The notes under the pieces: model-generated | What the model was told of the DNA's origin: nothing | Database searches by the model: none | What the model saw: the letters and a program-made list of their open reading frames with translations, nothing else | Position numbers and translations under genes: made by a program | In this document: positions 28,661-38,980 of the stretch, piece by piece | How positions within the stretch are numbered: the stretch's first letter is position 1 | How the letters are laid out: the number at the start of each line of letters is the position of its first letter | Assembly (NCBI RefSeq): GCF_000686045.1 | Contig: NZ_JMLV01000013.1 | Span: forward strand, 7,501-71,500 | Origin: Fodinicurvata fenggangensis DSM 21160 | Lineage (GTDB): Bacteria > Pseudomonadota > Alphaproteobacteria > Kiloniellales > DSM-21159 | Length of the DNA stretch: 64,000 nucleotides | Direction of reading: 5' to 3'

Positions 28661-30520
28661 TCAACGCCGCCCGAACAGGCGTTCGATATCGGCCAGCTTC
28701 AGTTCCACATAGGTCGGACGGCCGTGATTGCACTGCCCACTGTGCGGGGTGGCTTCCATCTGGCGCAACAAGGCATTCATCTCATCGCTGTTCAGCCGGC
28801 GGCCGGCACGGACGGAACCGTGACAGGCCAGGGTGCCGCACACCTCCTCCAGCTTTTCCTTCAGGCTGAGCGCCTGGTCCATTTCGGCGAGTTCATCGGC
28901 CAGGTCCCGGAGCAGCCCCTGGACGTCAAGTTTTCCCATGAGCGCCGGCACCTCACGCACCAACAGGCTACCTTCACCGAAGGCCTCGATTTCCAGCCCG
29001 AGCTCGGCCAGCTCCTCACGGCGCGCCAGGACACGCACCGCACTGGACTCCTCCAACTCTACAACTTCGGGAATCAGCAGGGCCTGGCGGGCCACGCCGC
29101 GGGCCGCGATCTCCTCTTTCATGCGTTCGTAGACCAGGCGTTCATGGGCCGCGTGCTGATCCACGATCACGATGCCGTCGCGCGTCTGGGCCACCACATA
29201 GGTCTCGTGCAGCTGGGCGCGGGCTGCGCCCAGTGGGTAATCGTCCACGCTGACGGAAACCGCCTCGGTTATGCTTTCACCAGAGCTTTCCACCCCTGCC
29301 GCATCTCCCTCGGCTCCGGCGGGAGCAGACCGCCCCTGCGGTGGCGCCTGCAGCCCCGGTAAAGGCGCGTGATAGCCGTCCGCCCCCTCGGCAAACCCGC
29401 CTGCGGCTTGTTGCTGTGCGCCTGCTGGGAAGGCTGGCCTGTATCCGCCACCGCCTGCCGGTGCGCTGCCCGGCCGGAAGGACCCAAGGGCCGATCCCGC
29501 CACCGTGGTCGATGCCCTGTGCCCGGCCTCGGCCAGGGCATGTCGACAGGCCGAGACGATCAGGCCGCGTACCAGGCCAGGGTCACGAAAACGCACCTCG
29601 GCCTTGGCCGGGTGCACGTTCACATCCACCTCGTCCGGTGGCACCTCCAGGAACAGCGCCACCACAGGATGGCGGTCGCGCGCCAGAAAATCCTGGTAAG
29701 CGCCGCGGATGGCGCCAAGCAGCAGACGGTCGCGCACGGGCCGGCCATTGACGAAGAGAAACTGCTGCTGGGCGTTGGCCCGGTTGTAGGTTGGCAGGCC
29801 GATCAGGCCTTCCAGGCGTAAGCCCTCGCGCACCGCCTCCACCGGCAGGCAGTTCTCGCCGAATTCCCGGCCCAGGATGGCGGACAGCCGCTTGCGCCGT
29901 GCGTCGAACAGGTCCGGCCCGCCACGCTCCAGCTTCACGACGGTCTTCTTCTCGTCGCTCAGCGTAAAGGCAACATCGGGGTGGGCCATGGCCAGGCGCT
30001 CCACCACATCGCGGACATAGCCCTGTTCGGTGCGCGCCGTCTTCAGGAACTTCAAACGCGCCGGTGTGGCGAAGAACAGGTCGCGCACCTCGACACGCGT
30101 GCCCTGTCCAAGAGCCGCGGGCTTGGGCTGGCCCATCTGCCCGCCCTCCACGGACAGCAACCAGGCCTCGCCTGCGCCTTCCTGGCGGCTGGCCAAGGTC
30201 AGGCGCGCGACCGCGCCGATCGAGGGCAAGGCCTCGCCCCGGAACCCCAGCGAGGCGATGTGAACCAGGTCATCGCCCTGCAGTTTCGAGGTCGCATGAC
30301 GCTCCAGGGCCAGGGCCAGATCCTCGGAAGACATGCCACGGCCGTCATCGGTCACCGAAAGGTAGGCACAGCCGCCCTCGCGCAGTGCGAGCTCGACCTG
30401 ACTGGCACCGGCATCCAGGGCATTTTCCACCAGTTCCTTGGCAACCGCGGACGGCCGCTCGATCACTTCACCGGCGGCTATACGATTGACCAGTGTCTCC
30501 GGCAGGCGTCGGATCGTCAT
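28661..30520 (-). CDS. mutL: DNA mismatch repair protein MutL
   Basis: MutL links mismatch recognition by MutS to strand removal. The 619-residue protein has the GHKL ATPase domain ([34 protein letters not shown]). A Pro/Gly/Ala-rich linker (about 340-415) and a dimerisation domain follow. The C-terminal domain keeps the metal-dependent nickase motif [12 protein letters not shown] and the partner motifs ACHGSVR and GQCNHGRPT, so this MutL should cut DNA itself, as expected where MutH is absent. Its start overlaps the pgi stop by four bases. Confidence 0.96.
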   Translation of the reverse strand: MTIRRLPETLVNRIAAGEVIERPSAVAKELVENALDAGASQVELALREGGCAYLSVTDDGRGMSSEDLALALERHATSKLQGDDLVHIASLGFRGEALPSIGAVARLTLASRQEGAGEAWLLSVEGGQMGQPKPAALGQGTRVEVRDLFFATPARLKFLKTARTEQGYVRDVVERLAMAHPDVAFTLSDEKKTVVKLERGGPDLFDARRKRLSAILGREFGENCLPVEAVREGLRLEGLIGLPTYNRANAQQQFLFVNGRPVRDRLLLGAIRGAYQDFLARDRHPVVALFLEVPPDEVDVNVHPAKAEVRFRDPGLVRGLIVSACRHALAEAGHRASTTVAGSALGSFRPGSAPAGGGGYRPAFPAGAQQQAAGGFAEGADGYHAPLPGLQAPPQGRSAPAGAEGDAAGVESSGESITEAVSVSVDDYPLGAARAQLHETYVVAQTRDGIVIVDQHAAHERLVYERMKEEIAARGVARQALLIPEVVELEESSAVRVLARREELAELGLEIEAFGEGSLLVREVPALMGKLDVQGLLRDLADELAEMDQALSLKEKLEEVCGTLACHGSVRAGRRLNSDEMNALLRQMEATPHSGQCNHGRPTYVELKLADIERLFGRR

Positions 30521-31833
30521 TCAGGGTCTTTCGTCATCTGGTTCAGGTACTGCCGTGCCAATTTCTTGCCCTCCTCGACGGCGGGCTGGTCGTAGGGATC
30601 TACCCCCAGCAACTCGGCGGCCAGGACAGTTTCCAGCATGAAGTGCATCAGCAGGCCGCCCAGGCTGGTCTCGTCCAGCTGGTCCACCGTCATGACCCGG
30701 GTGGGCCGCTGGTGCCGGATCAGGGTTTCGGCCGTGGCCCGCGCCATCGCGTCCAGCAGGTCCCCCATGCCGTGGCCGGCCAGGTACTCCAGCCCCAGTG
30801 CTTCCGCCTGTTCGGCCGGAACAGGGGCATCGCCCGGCGCCTGGGCATGCCGGATCAGAGTAATAAACTTGTCCCGCGGTCCTTCCAGATAAAGCTGCAG
30901 CTGGCTGTGCTGGTCCACGGCGCCCATGGCACGGATCGGCGTCAGTCCCTTTCCCTGCTTGCCCAGGCTTTCGGCCCAGAGCTGCCGGAACCACAGCCCG
31001 AAATATGCCAGGCGATCAATATAGGGCATCAAGACAGTCTGAGTCAGGTTGGCCTGTCGGGCATATTCGACGGCCAGGACGGCACCGGCCTGCGGTGAGG
31101 CAAAACTCCCGCCACCTTTACCCAGGCTCTCTTCAAGGACTTCCCGGGCACCTCGTCGCAGGGCGGCAGCATCCAGTCCGGCCAGAAGGGCCGGCAAAAG
31201 GCCCACAATGGACAGCACGGAATAGCGACCGCCCACACCTTCGTCGTGGTCCAAACAAGGCAGGTGATAGCGCCCGGCCAACCTCTTTAGGGGACTGTCC
31301 TTGGGTTCGGTGATCACCACGACCTGTCGGGCCAGGCGGCTTTCATCGACCTCGCTCAGCAGTGTCTCCAGCATCCGCAGCGTCTGGCAAAGGGTCTCGG
31401 CCGTCCCTCCGGACTTGGAGATGGCCACCACACCAAGACGGGAGAGATCCACCGCCGCCAGGAAGTCGTCGAAGCTGTGCGGATCCACGTTGTCCAGGAA
31501 ATGCAGGTTCGGCCCACCCAGGCGATTGCCATATCCGCTGTCGGCCAGGGCATAAAGGGTCTGCCCCCCCAGTGACGAGCCCCCCGTGCCCAGAATCAGG
31601 ATGTCATCGCAATTCTCCGCCAGCGCTTCGGCCACTTCACCGGCACGGGCCAGGTCCTCGGTGCGGTCCGGCAACTGCAGGAATTCAGGTCCTGTTCCGT
31701 CCCTGCGCTGTTGCGCGAGGCGGCGAGTGGCTGGTGCCAGTTGCTGCAGGCCTGTTTCCAGATCCTTTATGGACAGGCCACCTTCACCCGCAGTCTCTGT
31801 CAGGCAACCATCCACATTCACAGAAAACGGCAT
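30517..31833 (-). CDS. pgi: Glucose-6-phosphate isomerase
   Basis: Pgi interconverts glucose-6-phosphate and fructose-6-phosphate. At 438 residues it is the short form seen in Bacillus and many alphaproteobacteria. Recognisable segments are [34 protein letters not shown], the [19 protein letters not shown] block and [16 protein letters not shown] with the catalytic Glu/His region. I chose ATG 31833, seven bases after GGGAG; the ATG two codons earlier is too close to it. It is coupled to mutL by a four-base overlap. Confidence 0.93.
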   Translation of the reverse strand: MPFSVNVDGCLTETAGEGGLSIKDLETGLQQLAPATRRLAQQRRDGTGPEFLQLPDRTEDLARAGEVAEALAENCDDILILGTGGSSLGGQTLYALADSGYGNRLGGPNLHFLDNVDPHSFDDFLAAVDLSRLGVVAISKSGGTAETLCQTLRMLETLLSEVDESRLARQVVVITEPKDSPLKRLAGRYHLPCLDHDEGVGGRYSVLSIVGLLPALLAGLDAAALRRGAREVLEESLGKGGGSFASPQAGAVLAVEYARQANLTQTVLMPYIDRLAYFGLWFRQLWAESLGKQGKGLTPIRAMGAVDQHSQLQLYLEGPRDKFITLIRHAQAPGDAPVPAEQAEALGLEYLAGHGMGDLLDAMARATAETLIRHQRPTRVMTVDQLDETSLGGLLMHFMLETVLAAELLGVDPYDQPAVEEGKKLARQYLNQMTKDPE

Positions 31834-31948
31834 TCCCATTCTCCCGGCACTGCATGGGCTTCATTCTTGGCCCACCCGAAGGCGCCGCACAAGCTCCCTT
31901 GCAAGTGTTCGGCAAGCCCTTGATTCACGGTGGTTTCGCGTGGCCGCC

Positions 31949-33328
31949 CTATTCTCGCGGCGGCAGGACCAGGTCCGACTCGACACCCTCGGGCTGGCCC
32001 ACCACCACGAAGCTCAGGGCCTCGGGCTGCAGCAACGCACTGGCCACGCGGCGCACGTCCTCCATGCTCACGGCGTCGATCTCCTCCGTGCGGCGGTCGA
32101 TGTAATCGATGCCCAAATTGTCCATCTGGATGGACAAAAGGACCGAGGCGATGCTGTCGCTGCTGTTGAGCTGCCGGGCAAAGGCGCCGGTGACATAACT
32201 CTTGGCATTGGCCAGCTCTTCTTCCGTCGGCCCTTCCTCGGCCAGGCGCTGCCATTCGGCACGCAGCACCGCCAGGCTTTCGGCCACGCGGGCATTCTGC
32301 GTTGCCAGTCCGCCGGTCAGCACGGCCGCATGGTCCATGGTGTTCAGCCCGGTGCTGACCGAATAGACCAGGCCGCGCTCCTGACGGATCTCCTCGTTCA
32401 GGCGCGAGGCGAAGCTGCCGCCTCCCAGGATGTAGTTCACGATATAGGCGGCGAAGAAATCCGGATCGTCGCGGGCCATTCCCGGCTGGCCAAAGGCCAC
32501 CACGGACTGTGGCTGCTCACGTTCCACCACCGCCACGCCGCCCGCGCTGTGCGGAGTGGTATCGGGAACCTCGGTGGCTGTCCCCTCCTCCGGCAGCGAT
32601 CCGAAGGTTTCATCAAGCAGCTCGCCCAGCTCCTTCGGGGTGATGTCGCCGGTCGCCGCGATATACAGGCGCTCGCGCGCCAATTGGTTTTCCAGGAAGG
32701 CCCGCATGTCGGCGACTTCGACGGCACCAATGCTCTCGGGGGTGCCCTCGCTTGGACGGCCATAGGGATGATCGGGGAAAAGCAGGCGATAGAGGCCGTT
32801 CCAGGCCAGCGATTGGGGGTCCTGCAAACGGCGCGCCTGCATTACCTGGTACTGGCTCTTCAGGCGCTGAACGGCGGAGTCGTCGAACCGCGGCTCGGTC
32901 AGGGCCATGCGCAGATAGTCGAAGGCCTCGTCGCGATTGCGCGTCAGGGTCATCAGTGAGCCGCTGAATCGGTCGCGACTTGTATTGAAGGACATGCGGA
33001 TCGAACGGTTGTCCAGAGCTTCCTGGAAAGCCGTAGAGTCAAGCTCGCCCGCGCCTTCATCCAGCAGGGCCGCCGTCAAGCCTGCCAGACCCTCCTTGCC
33101 CTCGGGGTCCGTTGCCGAGCCGCCGCGAAAGGCGAACTCCACCGCCAGCACGGGATTGCTGTGATCCTCGACCAGCCAGGCCTCGATCCCTCCGGGGGAA
33201 ACCACCTTCTGGATATCCATCGCCCGGGCGGCCAGGGGTGTTGCGAGACAAAGCAGCAGACCCAGAAGCAGGGTCGACACCAACTGCGGAAGGGAACGGA
33301 AACGCGCCATCATGCTCTCTGCCCTCAC
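31949..33328 (-). CDS. M16 family peptidase, subunit without the zinc motif
   Basis: The 459-residue protein has a signal peptide (ending about ATPLAARA) and the two-lobed M16 fold (FAFRGGSATDPEGKEGLAGL). The zinc motif HxxEH is absent: the position reads GLTAALLDEG. The later RFRGVYSVST-like loop (QERGLVYSVSTGLN) is present. Such proteins pair with a catalytic M16 partner, here the gene directly upstream with a four-base overlap, like the two subunits of mitochondrial processing peptidase or bacterial periplasmic homologues. Substrate unknown. Confidence 0.9.
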   Translation of the reverse strand: MRAESMMARFRSLPQLVSTLLLGLLLCLATPLAARAMDIQKVVSPGGIEAWLVEDHSNPVLAVEFAFRGGSATDPEGKEGLAGLTAALLDEGAGELDSTAFQEALDNRSIRMSFNTSRDRFSGSLMTLTRNRDEAFDYLRMALTEPRFDDSAVQRLKSQYQVMQARRLQDPQSLAWNGLYRLLFPDHPYGRPSEGTPESIGAVEVADMRAFLENQLARERLYIAATGDITPKELGELLDETFGSLPEEGTATEVPDTTPHSAGGVAVVEREQPQSVVAFGQPGMARDDPDFFAAYIVNYILGGGSFASRLNEEIRQERGLVYSVSTGLNTMDHAAVLTGGLATQNARVAESLAVLRAEWQRLAEEGPTEEELANAKSYVTGAFARQLNSSDSIASVLLSIQMDNLGIDYIDRRTEEIDAVSMEDVRRVASALLQPEALSFVVVGQPEGVESDLVLPPRE

Positions 33329-34668
33329 GAGGTCGGTTCGCTTTTCAGGACGCCCGTGACCGAACGGTTCGGGTCGAAAACCAGCTCTGCCGCCGCCTCG
33401 ACCTCTTCAGCCGTGACCTCACCGATGCGATCGGGCCAGGCTTCGATATCCTTCAGGTCCTGTCCGGTGGTGAGCGCCCGTCCGATGAAATGGGCCGGCC
33501 CGCTGACGGAATCCTGGGCATAGGCGACGGAATCCATCAGGCGTTGGCGCGCCTGTTCGACTTCCTGTTCGCTGACGCCGTCTTCCAGGAGACCTGTGAT
33601 CTCAGCGCGCAGCGCCGCTTCCGCCTTGGCAAGGTCGTCGCCCTTGCGCGGTGTCACCGAGATGGAGAATTCCGAAAGATCCAGGCTGTTGGCACGATAG
33701 CCTGCGCTGGCGCCGGCGGCAATTTCCTGATTCACCACCAGTTCCTGGTACAGTCGCCCGGTTCGCCCGCCCATCAGTTCGTCGAGGACCTGCAGGGCGT
33801 AGGGCGTAGCATCGCTGCTGTCGCCCAGCGCAGTGTTATAGCTCGGGGCCAGGTAACTGATGCTCACCGAAGGCTGCCCCACCTGTGTATCCGCCAACTC
33901 CACGCGACGGCTGGCCCACTGGCGCGGCTCCTCCACACGCTGGCGCTCCGGTACGGCGCGCTCAGGAATGTCGCCGTAATGCGTCTCGGCCAGGCGGCGC
34001 ACCTCCTCGACGGTGGTATCGCCGGCCACGATCAGGATCGCATTGTTGGGCGCATACCAGGTCTCGTAGAAATCCAGGGCGATGTCTGCATCAAGCTGCC
34101 GGATCTCGTCTTCCCAGCCGATGATCGGGCGGCCATAGGGGTGATGCAGGTAAAGGGCAGCCGAAACCATCTCGCTCAGCTGCGAGGACGGCTCGTTGTC
34201 GACCCGGCTGCGGCGCTCCTCCAGCACGACATCCCGCTCTGGATTGACTTCGGACTCCTCCAGGAGCAGGCCGGTCATGCGATCGGCCTCGAGTTCCATC
34301 ACCATGTCCAGCCGGTCGCTGGCGATGGTCTGGAAGTAGGCCGTGAAGTCATAGGAGGTATAGGCATTGTCCTGCCCGCCTTCGCGGGCGACGAGACGCG
34401 AGAACTCGCCGGGCTCGACCTTGTCGGTGCCCTTGAACATCAGGTGTTCCAGGAAGTGCGCGATCCCCGACTGGCCAACCGGCTCGTCGGCCGAGCCCAC
34501 CCTGTACCAGACCATGTGGGTCAGGATGGGCGCGCGGTCATTGGGGACCACGACGACCTGCAGGCCGTTGTCCAGGGTGAAGCTTTCAGGCTCGAAGACC
34601 TGCGCCTGCACAACCGGCGCCAGGGCGAGGGTGACGAAGAACACAAGGGGTGCAAGCAAGTTACGCAT
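33325..34668 (-). CDS. M16 family zinc peptidase, catalytic subunit
   Basis: The 447-residue protein has a signal peptide (MRNLLAPLVFFVTLALAPVV) and the inverted zinc motif HFLEH in GIAHFLEHLMFKGT, with the downstream Glu in the NAYTSYDFTAY-to-ELEADRM region. It belongs to the periplasmic pitrilysin group that degrades peptides. Start at ATG 34668; a longer frame to 34758 would put a non-signal sequence ahead of the leader peptide. The two M16 genes follow lspA and the DUF3035 gene, a conserved alphaproteobacterial order. Confidence 0.93.
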   Translation of the reverse strand: MRNLLAPLVFFVTLALAPVVQAQVFEPESFTLDNGLQVVVVPNDRAPILTHMVWYRVGSADEPVGQSGIAHFLEHLMFKGTDKVEPGEFSRLVAREGGQDNAYTSYDFTAYFQTIASDRLDMVMELEADRMTGLLLEESEVNPERDVVLEERRSRVDNEPSSQLSEMVSAALYLHHPYGRPIIGWEDEIRQLDADIALDFYETWYAPNNAILIVAGDTTVEEVRRLAETHYGDIPERAVPERQRVEEPRQWASRRVELADTQVGQPSVSISYLAPSYNTALGDSSDATPYALQVLDELMGGRTGRLYQELVVNQEIAAGASAGYRANSLDLSEFSISVTPRKGDDLAKAEAALRAEITGLLEDGVSEQEVEQARQRLMDSVAYAQDSVSGPAHFIGRALTTGQDLKDIEAWPDRIGEVTAEEVEAAAELVFDPNRSVTGVLKSEPTS

Positions 34669-34713
34669 GGAAGCCTTCCGAAGCGGGCCGTGATCCGAAC
34701 ACCCATGTGATAT

Positions 34714-34752
34714 GGGGCCGGACTGCGGTCTCGCAATCCGCAGCCCGGCCCC
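34714..34752 (-). terminator. Stem-loop after the DUF3035 gene
   Basis: A long GC-rich inverted repeat (GGGGCCGG-A-CTGCGG with CCGCAG-C-CCGGCCCC) follows the DUF3035 stop codon directly. No U-run is present on the minus strand, so it may attenuate transcription or protect RNA ends rather than terminate fully. Confidence 0.45.
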
Positions 34753-34757
34753 GACCA

Positions 34758-35342
34758 TCAGAATAGCTTTTCGAACAGCGTTTGTTCGGGCTTTTCGATG
34801 ACGGGGACACCTTCACCCGTTGGGGTCTCACCCATGGCGGACGCAGCCCGCAGACGCCGCGATTCAGCCGACGGGTCGATGACATCACCCGTCAGCTTTT
34901 CATCGGTTTGCCAGAAGATCAGGTCTTCCAGCAGGCTTTCGTTGGCCTCGTTGATCTGGCTTGTTTCGCGCTCGATCTCCTGACGGATATCCGGGTCGGC
35001 CTGGTCGGCGCCGGCGGCACGAGCCAAGGCGACCTCGCCTTGCGAGCGGCCATCATCCGGCCTCTGCTGCCGAGCCTCGGAGTCCTCGTCCTCGATGCGG
35101 AAGACGGTCTGACGCGCCCGGTCGGTGGGCGAGCCTTCCTGAGGGCGACGCGCACCGGGGGTGGGCGGTCGCAGGGAATAATCCGGAGGCATCGTCAGTG
35201 GTGCCCTGGACACCACGCGGAATTCATCCGGCGACGAACGCGTCAAGCCAAACTGCTTGCGAATATCGCTGCCACAGCCCGCCAGCAACACGGCTGCCGC
35301 AAGCAGTCCGACAACACCTGCTGTCCGCTTAAATCTGGTCAT
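34758..35342 (-). CDS. DUF3035 lipoprotein
   Basis: The 194-residue protein has a lipoprotein signal (MTRFKRTAGVVGLLAAAVLL) with the lipobox LLAGC, followed by the family segment FGLTRSSPDEFRVVSRAPLTMPPDYSLRPP. The rest is charged and rich in Arg, Glu and Asp. DUF3035 lipoproteins are almost always next to lspA in alphaproteobacteria, and LspA processes lipoproteins such as this one. Function unknown. Start chosen at ATG 35342 because only this gives the signal sequence. Confidence 0.9.
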   Translation of the reverse strand: MTRFKRTAGVVGLLAAAVLLAGCGSDIRKQFGLTRSSPDEFRVVSRAPLTMPPDYSLRPPTPGARRPQEGSPTDRARQTVFRIEDEDSEARQQRPDDGRSQGEVALARAAGADQADPDIRQEIERETSQINEANESLLEDLIFWQTDEKLTGDVIDPSAESRRLRAASAMGETPTGEGVPVIEKPEQTLFEKLF

Positions 35343-35376
35343 TACTCCTGCCACCTTTCGCCTGCCTATCCTGCAT

Positions 35377-35871
35377 TCAATCTTTAACGCCGTCTTGCTC
35401 CCCGAACAACCCGTCCCATAGCAGCAGGGCAACACCTGCCACAATAGCCGAATCGGCCAGGTTGAATGCAGGCCAATGCCAGCCTGCATAATGGAAGTCC
35501 AGGAAATCGACCACACCGGGGTGTATAAAGCGGTCGATCACGTTGCCCAGCGCTCCACCCGAAACCATCCCGACGGCCAGGATCATCATGACATTGGTCT
35601 GCTGGCGCAACCAATAGAGCAGGGCCAGGACGATCAGCAGCGAGATGACGGAGAGCACATAGGGTTGCCAGGGACTGCCCCCGGCCAGCAATCCGAAGGA
35701 AACCCCACGGTTATAGGTCAGGACCAGGTTGAAGAAGCCTGTCACCTCGATGATGCGCGGCGGCTGCATCACTTCAAGCAGAACGAACCACTTGGTGGCC
35801 TGGTCCAGCACGGCGATCAGGCCGGCCAGGCCCAAGGCTTTTCCCAGGGCGGCCCGTGCATTTCCGCTCAT
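35377..35871 (-). CDS. lspA: Lipoprotein signal peptidase
   Basis: LspA removes signal peptides from prolipoproteins in the inner membrane. The 164-residue protein has four membrane helices and the paired catalytic aspartates in GALGNVIDR and FNLADSAI, with YNRGVSFGLL in between. Its ATG overlaps the ileS stop as ATGA. A longer frame up to 36090 only adds translated ileS antisense-quality sequence. Confidence 0.96.
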   Translation of the reverse strand: MSGNARAALGKALGLAGLIAVLDQATKWFVLLEVMQPPRIIEVTGFFNLVLTYNRGVSFGLLAGGSPWQPYVLSVISLLIVLALLYWLRQQTNVMMILAVGMVSGGALGNVIDRFIHPGVVDFLDFHYAGWHWPAFNLADSAIVAGVALLLWDGLFGEQDGVKD

Positions 35872-38714
35872 TGCGCAGCCGTGTCCAACTGTGCCACGGC
35901 GGAGGCACAGCGCCCGCAGGCGCCGGGCGCATGGGGATAGCTGCCCACGTCCGGCAGCACCTGCCAGCAGCGTTCGCATTTCTCGCCCTCGGCGTCCTGG
36001 ACCACCACTGCAACGCCCGGCACCTCCTCCAGGCGATAGGCCGCCTGTGGCGCCGCATCGCCCCGCAGCTCGATGCCAGAGGTAATGCATATCTCCGCAA
36101 AATCCTCGTTGTCGAGCAACTCGCGAAGTGCCGGATCATCCACATGCACCGCCGGACGGGCCTGAAGCGACGACCCGATGCGCTTCTCCGCACGCTCAAG
36201 TTCCAGCGCACCGGTGACCACCCGTCGCGCCTGACGGATGCGGGTCCACTTCTCCGCAAGTTCGGGCTGCGACCAGCCCGCGGGAACTTCCGGGAAGCTG
36301 CGCAGGTGAACGCTTTCGGCCTCGCCGGTCTTGCCCCTGGCCCACCAGGCTTCCTCGGCCGTGAAGCAGAGGATCGGCGCCAGCCAGGCGCTCAGGTGAT
36401 CGAACAGGATATCCAGGACGGTGCGACAGGCGCGGCGTTTCGTCGAGGATGGCAGGTCGCAGTAGAGACTGTCCTTGCGCACATCCAGGTAGAAGGCCGA
36501 CAGGTCCACAGCACAGAAGTGGTGCAGTGTCTGGTAGATTTCATGGAACGAGAAATCCTCGCAGCCGCTGCGCACGATCCCGTCGATCTCCTGTACGCGA
36601 TGCAGGACCCAGCGCTCCAGTTCCGGCAGCGCGTCATAGTCCACCTTTTCGGAGTCCGTGAATCCGTCCAGGGCCCCCAGCAGGTAGCGCAGGGTATTGC
36701 GCAGGCGGCGATAGGCATCGACCTGGTACTTCAGGATTTCCTTGCCGATGCGCAGATCTTCCGAGAAGTCGGAGGCCACCACCCAGAGGCGCAGGATATC
36801 GGCGCCCTCGCGGTTGATGACGTCATGCGGCGCCGTCACGTTGCCCAGGGACTTGGACATCTTGCGGCTCTTCTCGTCCAGCACGAAGCCGTGGGTCAGC
36901 ACCGCCTCGTAGGGCGCACGTCCGCGCGTGCCGCAGGATTCCAGAAGCGAGGTGTGGAACCAGCCGCGATGCTGGTCCGAGCCCTCAAGATAGAGCGAAG
37001 CCGGCCACTTCAGGTCGTCACGGGCTTCCAGCACGAAGGCATGGGTGGAGCCGCTGTCGAACCAGACCTCGACCACGTCCTGGATCTGTTCGTAATCCTC
37101 GGCGTCGTAGTCGTCGCCCAGCCAGCGCTCCGGCGGCGAATGGAACCAGGCATCTCCGCCCTCGGCCTCGAAGGCCTCGGCAACGCGATCGATCACCGCC
37201 TGGTCGCGCAGCGGCTCCCCCGTCTGCTTGTGCACGAACAGCGGCAGGGGCACGCCCCACAGGCGCTGGCGCGAAATGCACCAGTCGGGGCGCTGCTCGA
37301 TCATGCTGCGCAGGCGCAGCTGGCCGCGCGGTGGCACGAAACGGGTCTCGTCGATGGCCGTCAGCGCCTTCTCCCGCAGGTCGTTCTCTTCCATGGAAAT
37401 GAACCACTGCGGCGTGTTGCGGAACAGCAGCGGCGCCTTGGAACGCCAGGAATGCGGATAGCTGTGCCTCAGCGAGCCCTTGGTGAGCAGCTTGCCGGCC
37501 TCCATCAGGGCCTTGATGACCGCTCCGTTGGCATCGCCGTCCTTGCCCTCTCGGGTATAGACCACCTTGCCCGCGAACAGCGGCACATGGGGCAGGAAGC
37601 GTCCCTCGCCATCGATGGTCTGGGGAATCTCCAGGCCGTGTTCCAGGCCCAGGTAATAGTCGTCTGTGCCGTGCCCGGGCGCGGCATGGACGAAGCCCGT
37701 ACCCTGGTCCGTGGTGACGAAATCGCCCGGCAGCAGCGGCGTGTCCTGGGAATAGCCCTGGTCGTGGAAGGGGTGATCCAGGATGGCGCCAGCCAGTTCA
37801 TGTCCCTTCATGCGCTCCAGGCGCTTGGCGGACTCGATGCCGGCGTCCTGCAACACCTGCTCCTGCAGGGCCTCGGCCACCATGAAGCGCTCGCCGGGCA
37901 CGGCCAGGGACTTCTCGGTGACACTCTCGACCTCCAGCAGCAGGTAATCCACGTCCTCGGCATAAGCCACGGCCCGGTTGCCCGGAATGGTCCAGGGCGT
38001 CGTGGTCCAGATGATAACCGATGCGCCCTCCAGCACGGGTTTCGGCGTCTTGCGGAAGGGAAAGCGCACCCAGATGGTGGGCGACTTGTGTTCGTGGTAC
38101 TCCACCTCGGCGTCGGCCAGCGCCGTCTTCTCGGCCACCGACCACAAGACGGGGCGCGAACCGGCATAGAGACCGCCGTTCATCAGGAACTTGCCGATCT
38201 CGCGCACGATCTGTGCCTCGGCGGAAAAGGCCATGGTGGTATAGGGGCGCTTCCAGTCGCCGATCACGCCCAGACGCTGGAATTCCTCGGTCTGCTGTGC
38301 GACCCAGCCCTCGGCGAAGGACCGGCACTCCTGCCGGAACTCGACCCGGTCCACCGCGTCCTTGTCCAGGCCCTTCTCGCGATAGCCCTCCTCGACCTTC
38401 CATTCGATGGGCAGGCCGTGACAGTCCCAGCCCGGCACATAGTTGGCATCCTTGCCCAGCATCTGCTGGCCGCGGTTGATGACGTCCTTCAGGATCTTGT
38501 TCAGCGCATGGCCCATGTGCAGGTGCCCGTTGGCATAGGGCGGCCCGTCGTGCAGGACGAATTTCTCCCGCCCGCGCGATGCTTCGCGCTGCCGGCTGTA
38601 AAGATCCATGTCCTTCCAGTGCTCAAGGATTTCCGGCTCGCGCTTTGCCAGTCCGGCGCGCATGGGAAACTCGGTCTTGGGCAGGAAAACGGTGGAGCGG
38701 TAATCGCGGGTCAT
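35868..38714 (-). CDS. ileS: Isoleucyl-tRNA synthetase
   Basis: This class I synthetase charges tRNA-Ile. The 948-residue protein has the HIGH motif as HMGH in PPYANGHLHMGHALNK, the editing domain (TTPWTIPGNRAVA), the KMSKS loop in DEKSRKMSKSLGNV and a C-terminal zinc ribbon (CERCW and CGRC). Length is normal. It is coupled to lspA by a four-base overlap; ileS-lspA is a near-universal proteobacterial pair. Confidence 0.98.
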   Translation of the reverse strand: MTRDYRSTVFLPKTEFPMRAGLAKREPEILEHWKDMDLYSRQREASRGREKFVLHDGPPYANGHLHMGHALNKILKDVINRGQQMLGKDANYVPGWDCHGLPIEWKVEEGYREKGLDKDAVDRVEFRQECRSFAEGWVAQQTEEFQRLGVIGDWKRPYTTMAFSAEAQIVREIGKFLMNGGLYAGSRPVLWSVAEKTALADAEVEYHEHKSPTIWVRFPFRKTPKPVLEGASVIIWTTTPWTIPGNRAVAYAEDVDYLLLEVESVTEKSLAVPGERFMVAEALQEQVLQDAGIESAKRLERMKGHELAGAILDHPFHDQGYSQDTPLLPGDFVTTDQGTGFVHAAPGHGTDDYYLGLEHGLEIPQTIDGEGRFLPHVPLFAGKVVYTREGKDGDANGAVIKALMEAGKLLTKGSLRHSYPHSWRSKAPLLFRNTPQWFISMEENDLREKALTAIDETRFVPPRGQLRLRSMIEQRPDWCISRQRLWGVPLPLFVHKQTGEPLRDQAVIDRVAEAFEAEGGDAWFHSPPERWLGDDYDAEDYEQIQDVVEVWFDSGSTHAFVLEARDDLKWPASLYLEGSDQHRGWFHTSLLESCGTRGRAPYEAVLTHGFVLDEKSRKMSKSLGNVTAPHDVINREGADILRLWVVASDFSEDLRIGKEILKYQVDAYRRLRNTLRYLLGALDGFTDSEKVDYDALPELERWVLHRVQEIDGIVRSGCEDFSFHEIYQTLHHFCAVDLSAFYLDVRKDSLYCDLPSSTKRRACRTVLDILFDHLSAWLAPILCFTAEEAWWARGKTGEAESVHLRSFPEVPAGWSQPELAEKWTRIRQARRVVTGALELERAEKRIGSSLQARPAVHVDDPALRELLDNEDFAEICITSGIELRGDAAPQAAYRLEEVPGVAVVVQDAEGEKCERCWQVLPDVGSYPHAPGACGRCASAVAQLDTAAQ

Positions 38715-38950
38715 CTGGCAGAAACCTTGGGCTGGGCTTGGGCGCTCGTCTGGCTGGTCCGTGGCAGGCTAAGCGGCTTGCGGGCAATTCCTCGGACAGG
38801 GTCCCTGCCGAGGCGTTCCCCGGACAGGAGCCATTGCATCCCGGCCTTCCTCAGAAGACCGGGCCCATAATTCGCAAACTGTCGGATCGCCGCACATACC
38901 GCATCATGCGCGCGGATGGTAATGATCCCGCGTTCCGGGTCAAGCGCCAT
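38711..38950 (-). CDS. Possible small hypothetical protein upstream of ileS
   Basis: A 79-codon frame starts at ATG 38950, 30 bases after the MaoC-type gene ends, and its stop overlaps the ileS start as ATGA. The first half (MALDPERGIITIRAHDAVCA, RQFANYGPGLLRKAG) looks protein-like and the tail is Ser/Gln/Ala-rich. No ribosome binding site is visible and I recognise no family. It may be real or simply the ileS leader; the 265-base gap otherwise shows nothing I can name. Confidence 0.25.
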   Translation of the reverse strand: MALDPERGIITIRAHDAVCAAIRQFANYGPGLLRKAGMQWLLSGERLGRDPVRGIARKPLSLPRTSQTSAQAQPKVSAR

Positions 38951-38980
38951 GGGGTGTGGGAACGGGCGCTTGCGCAGCCT

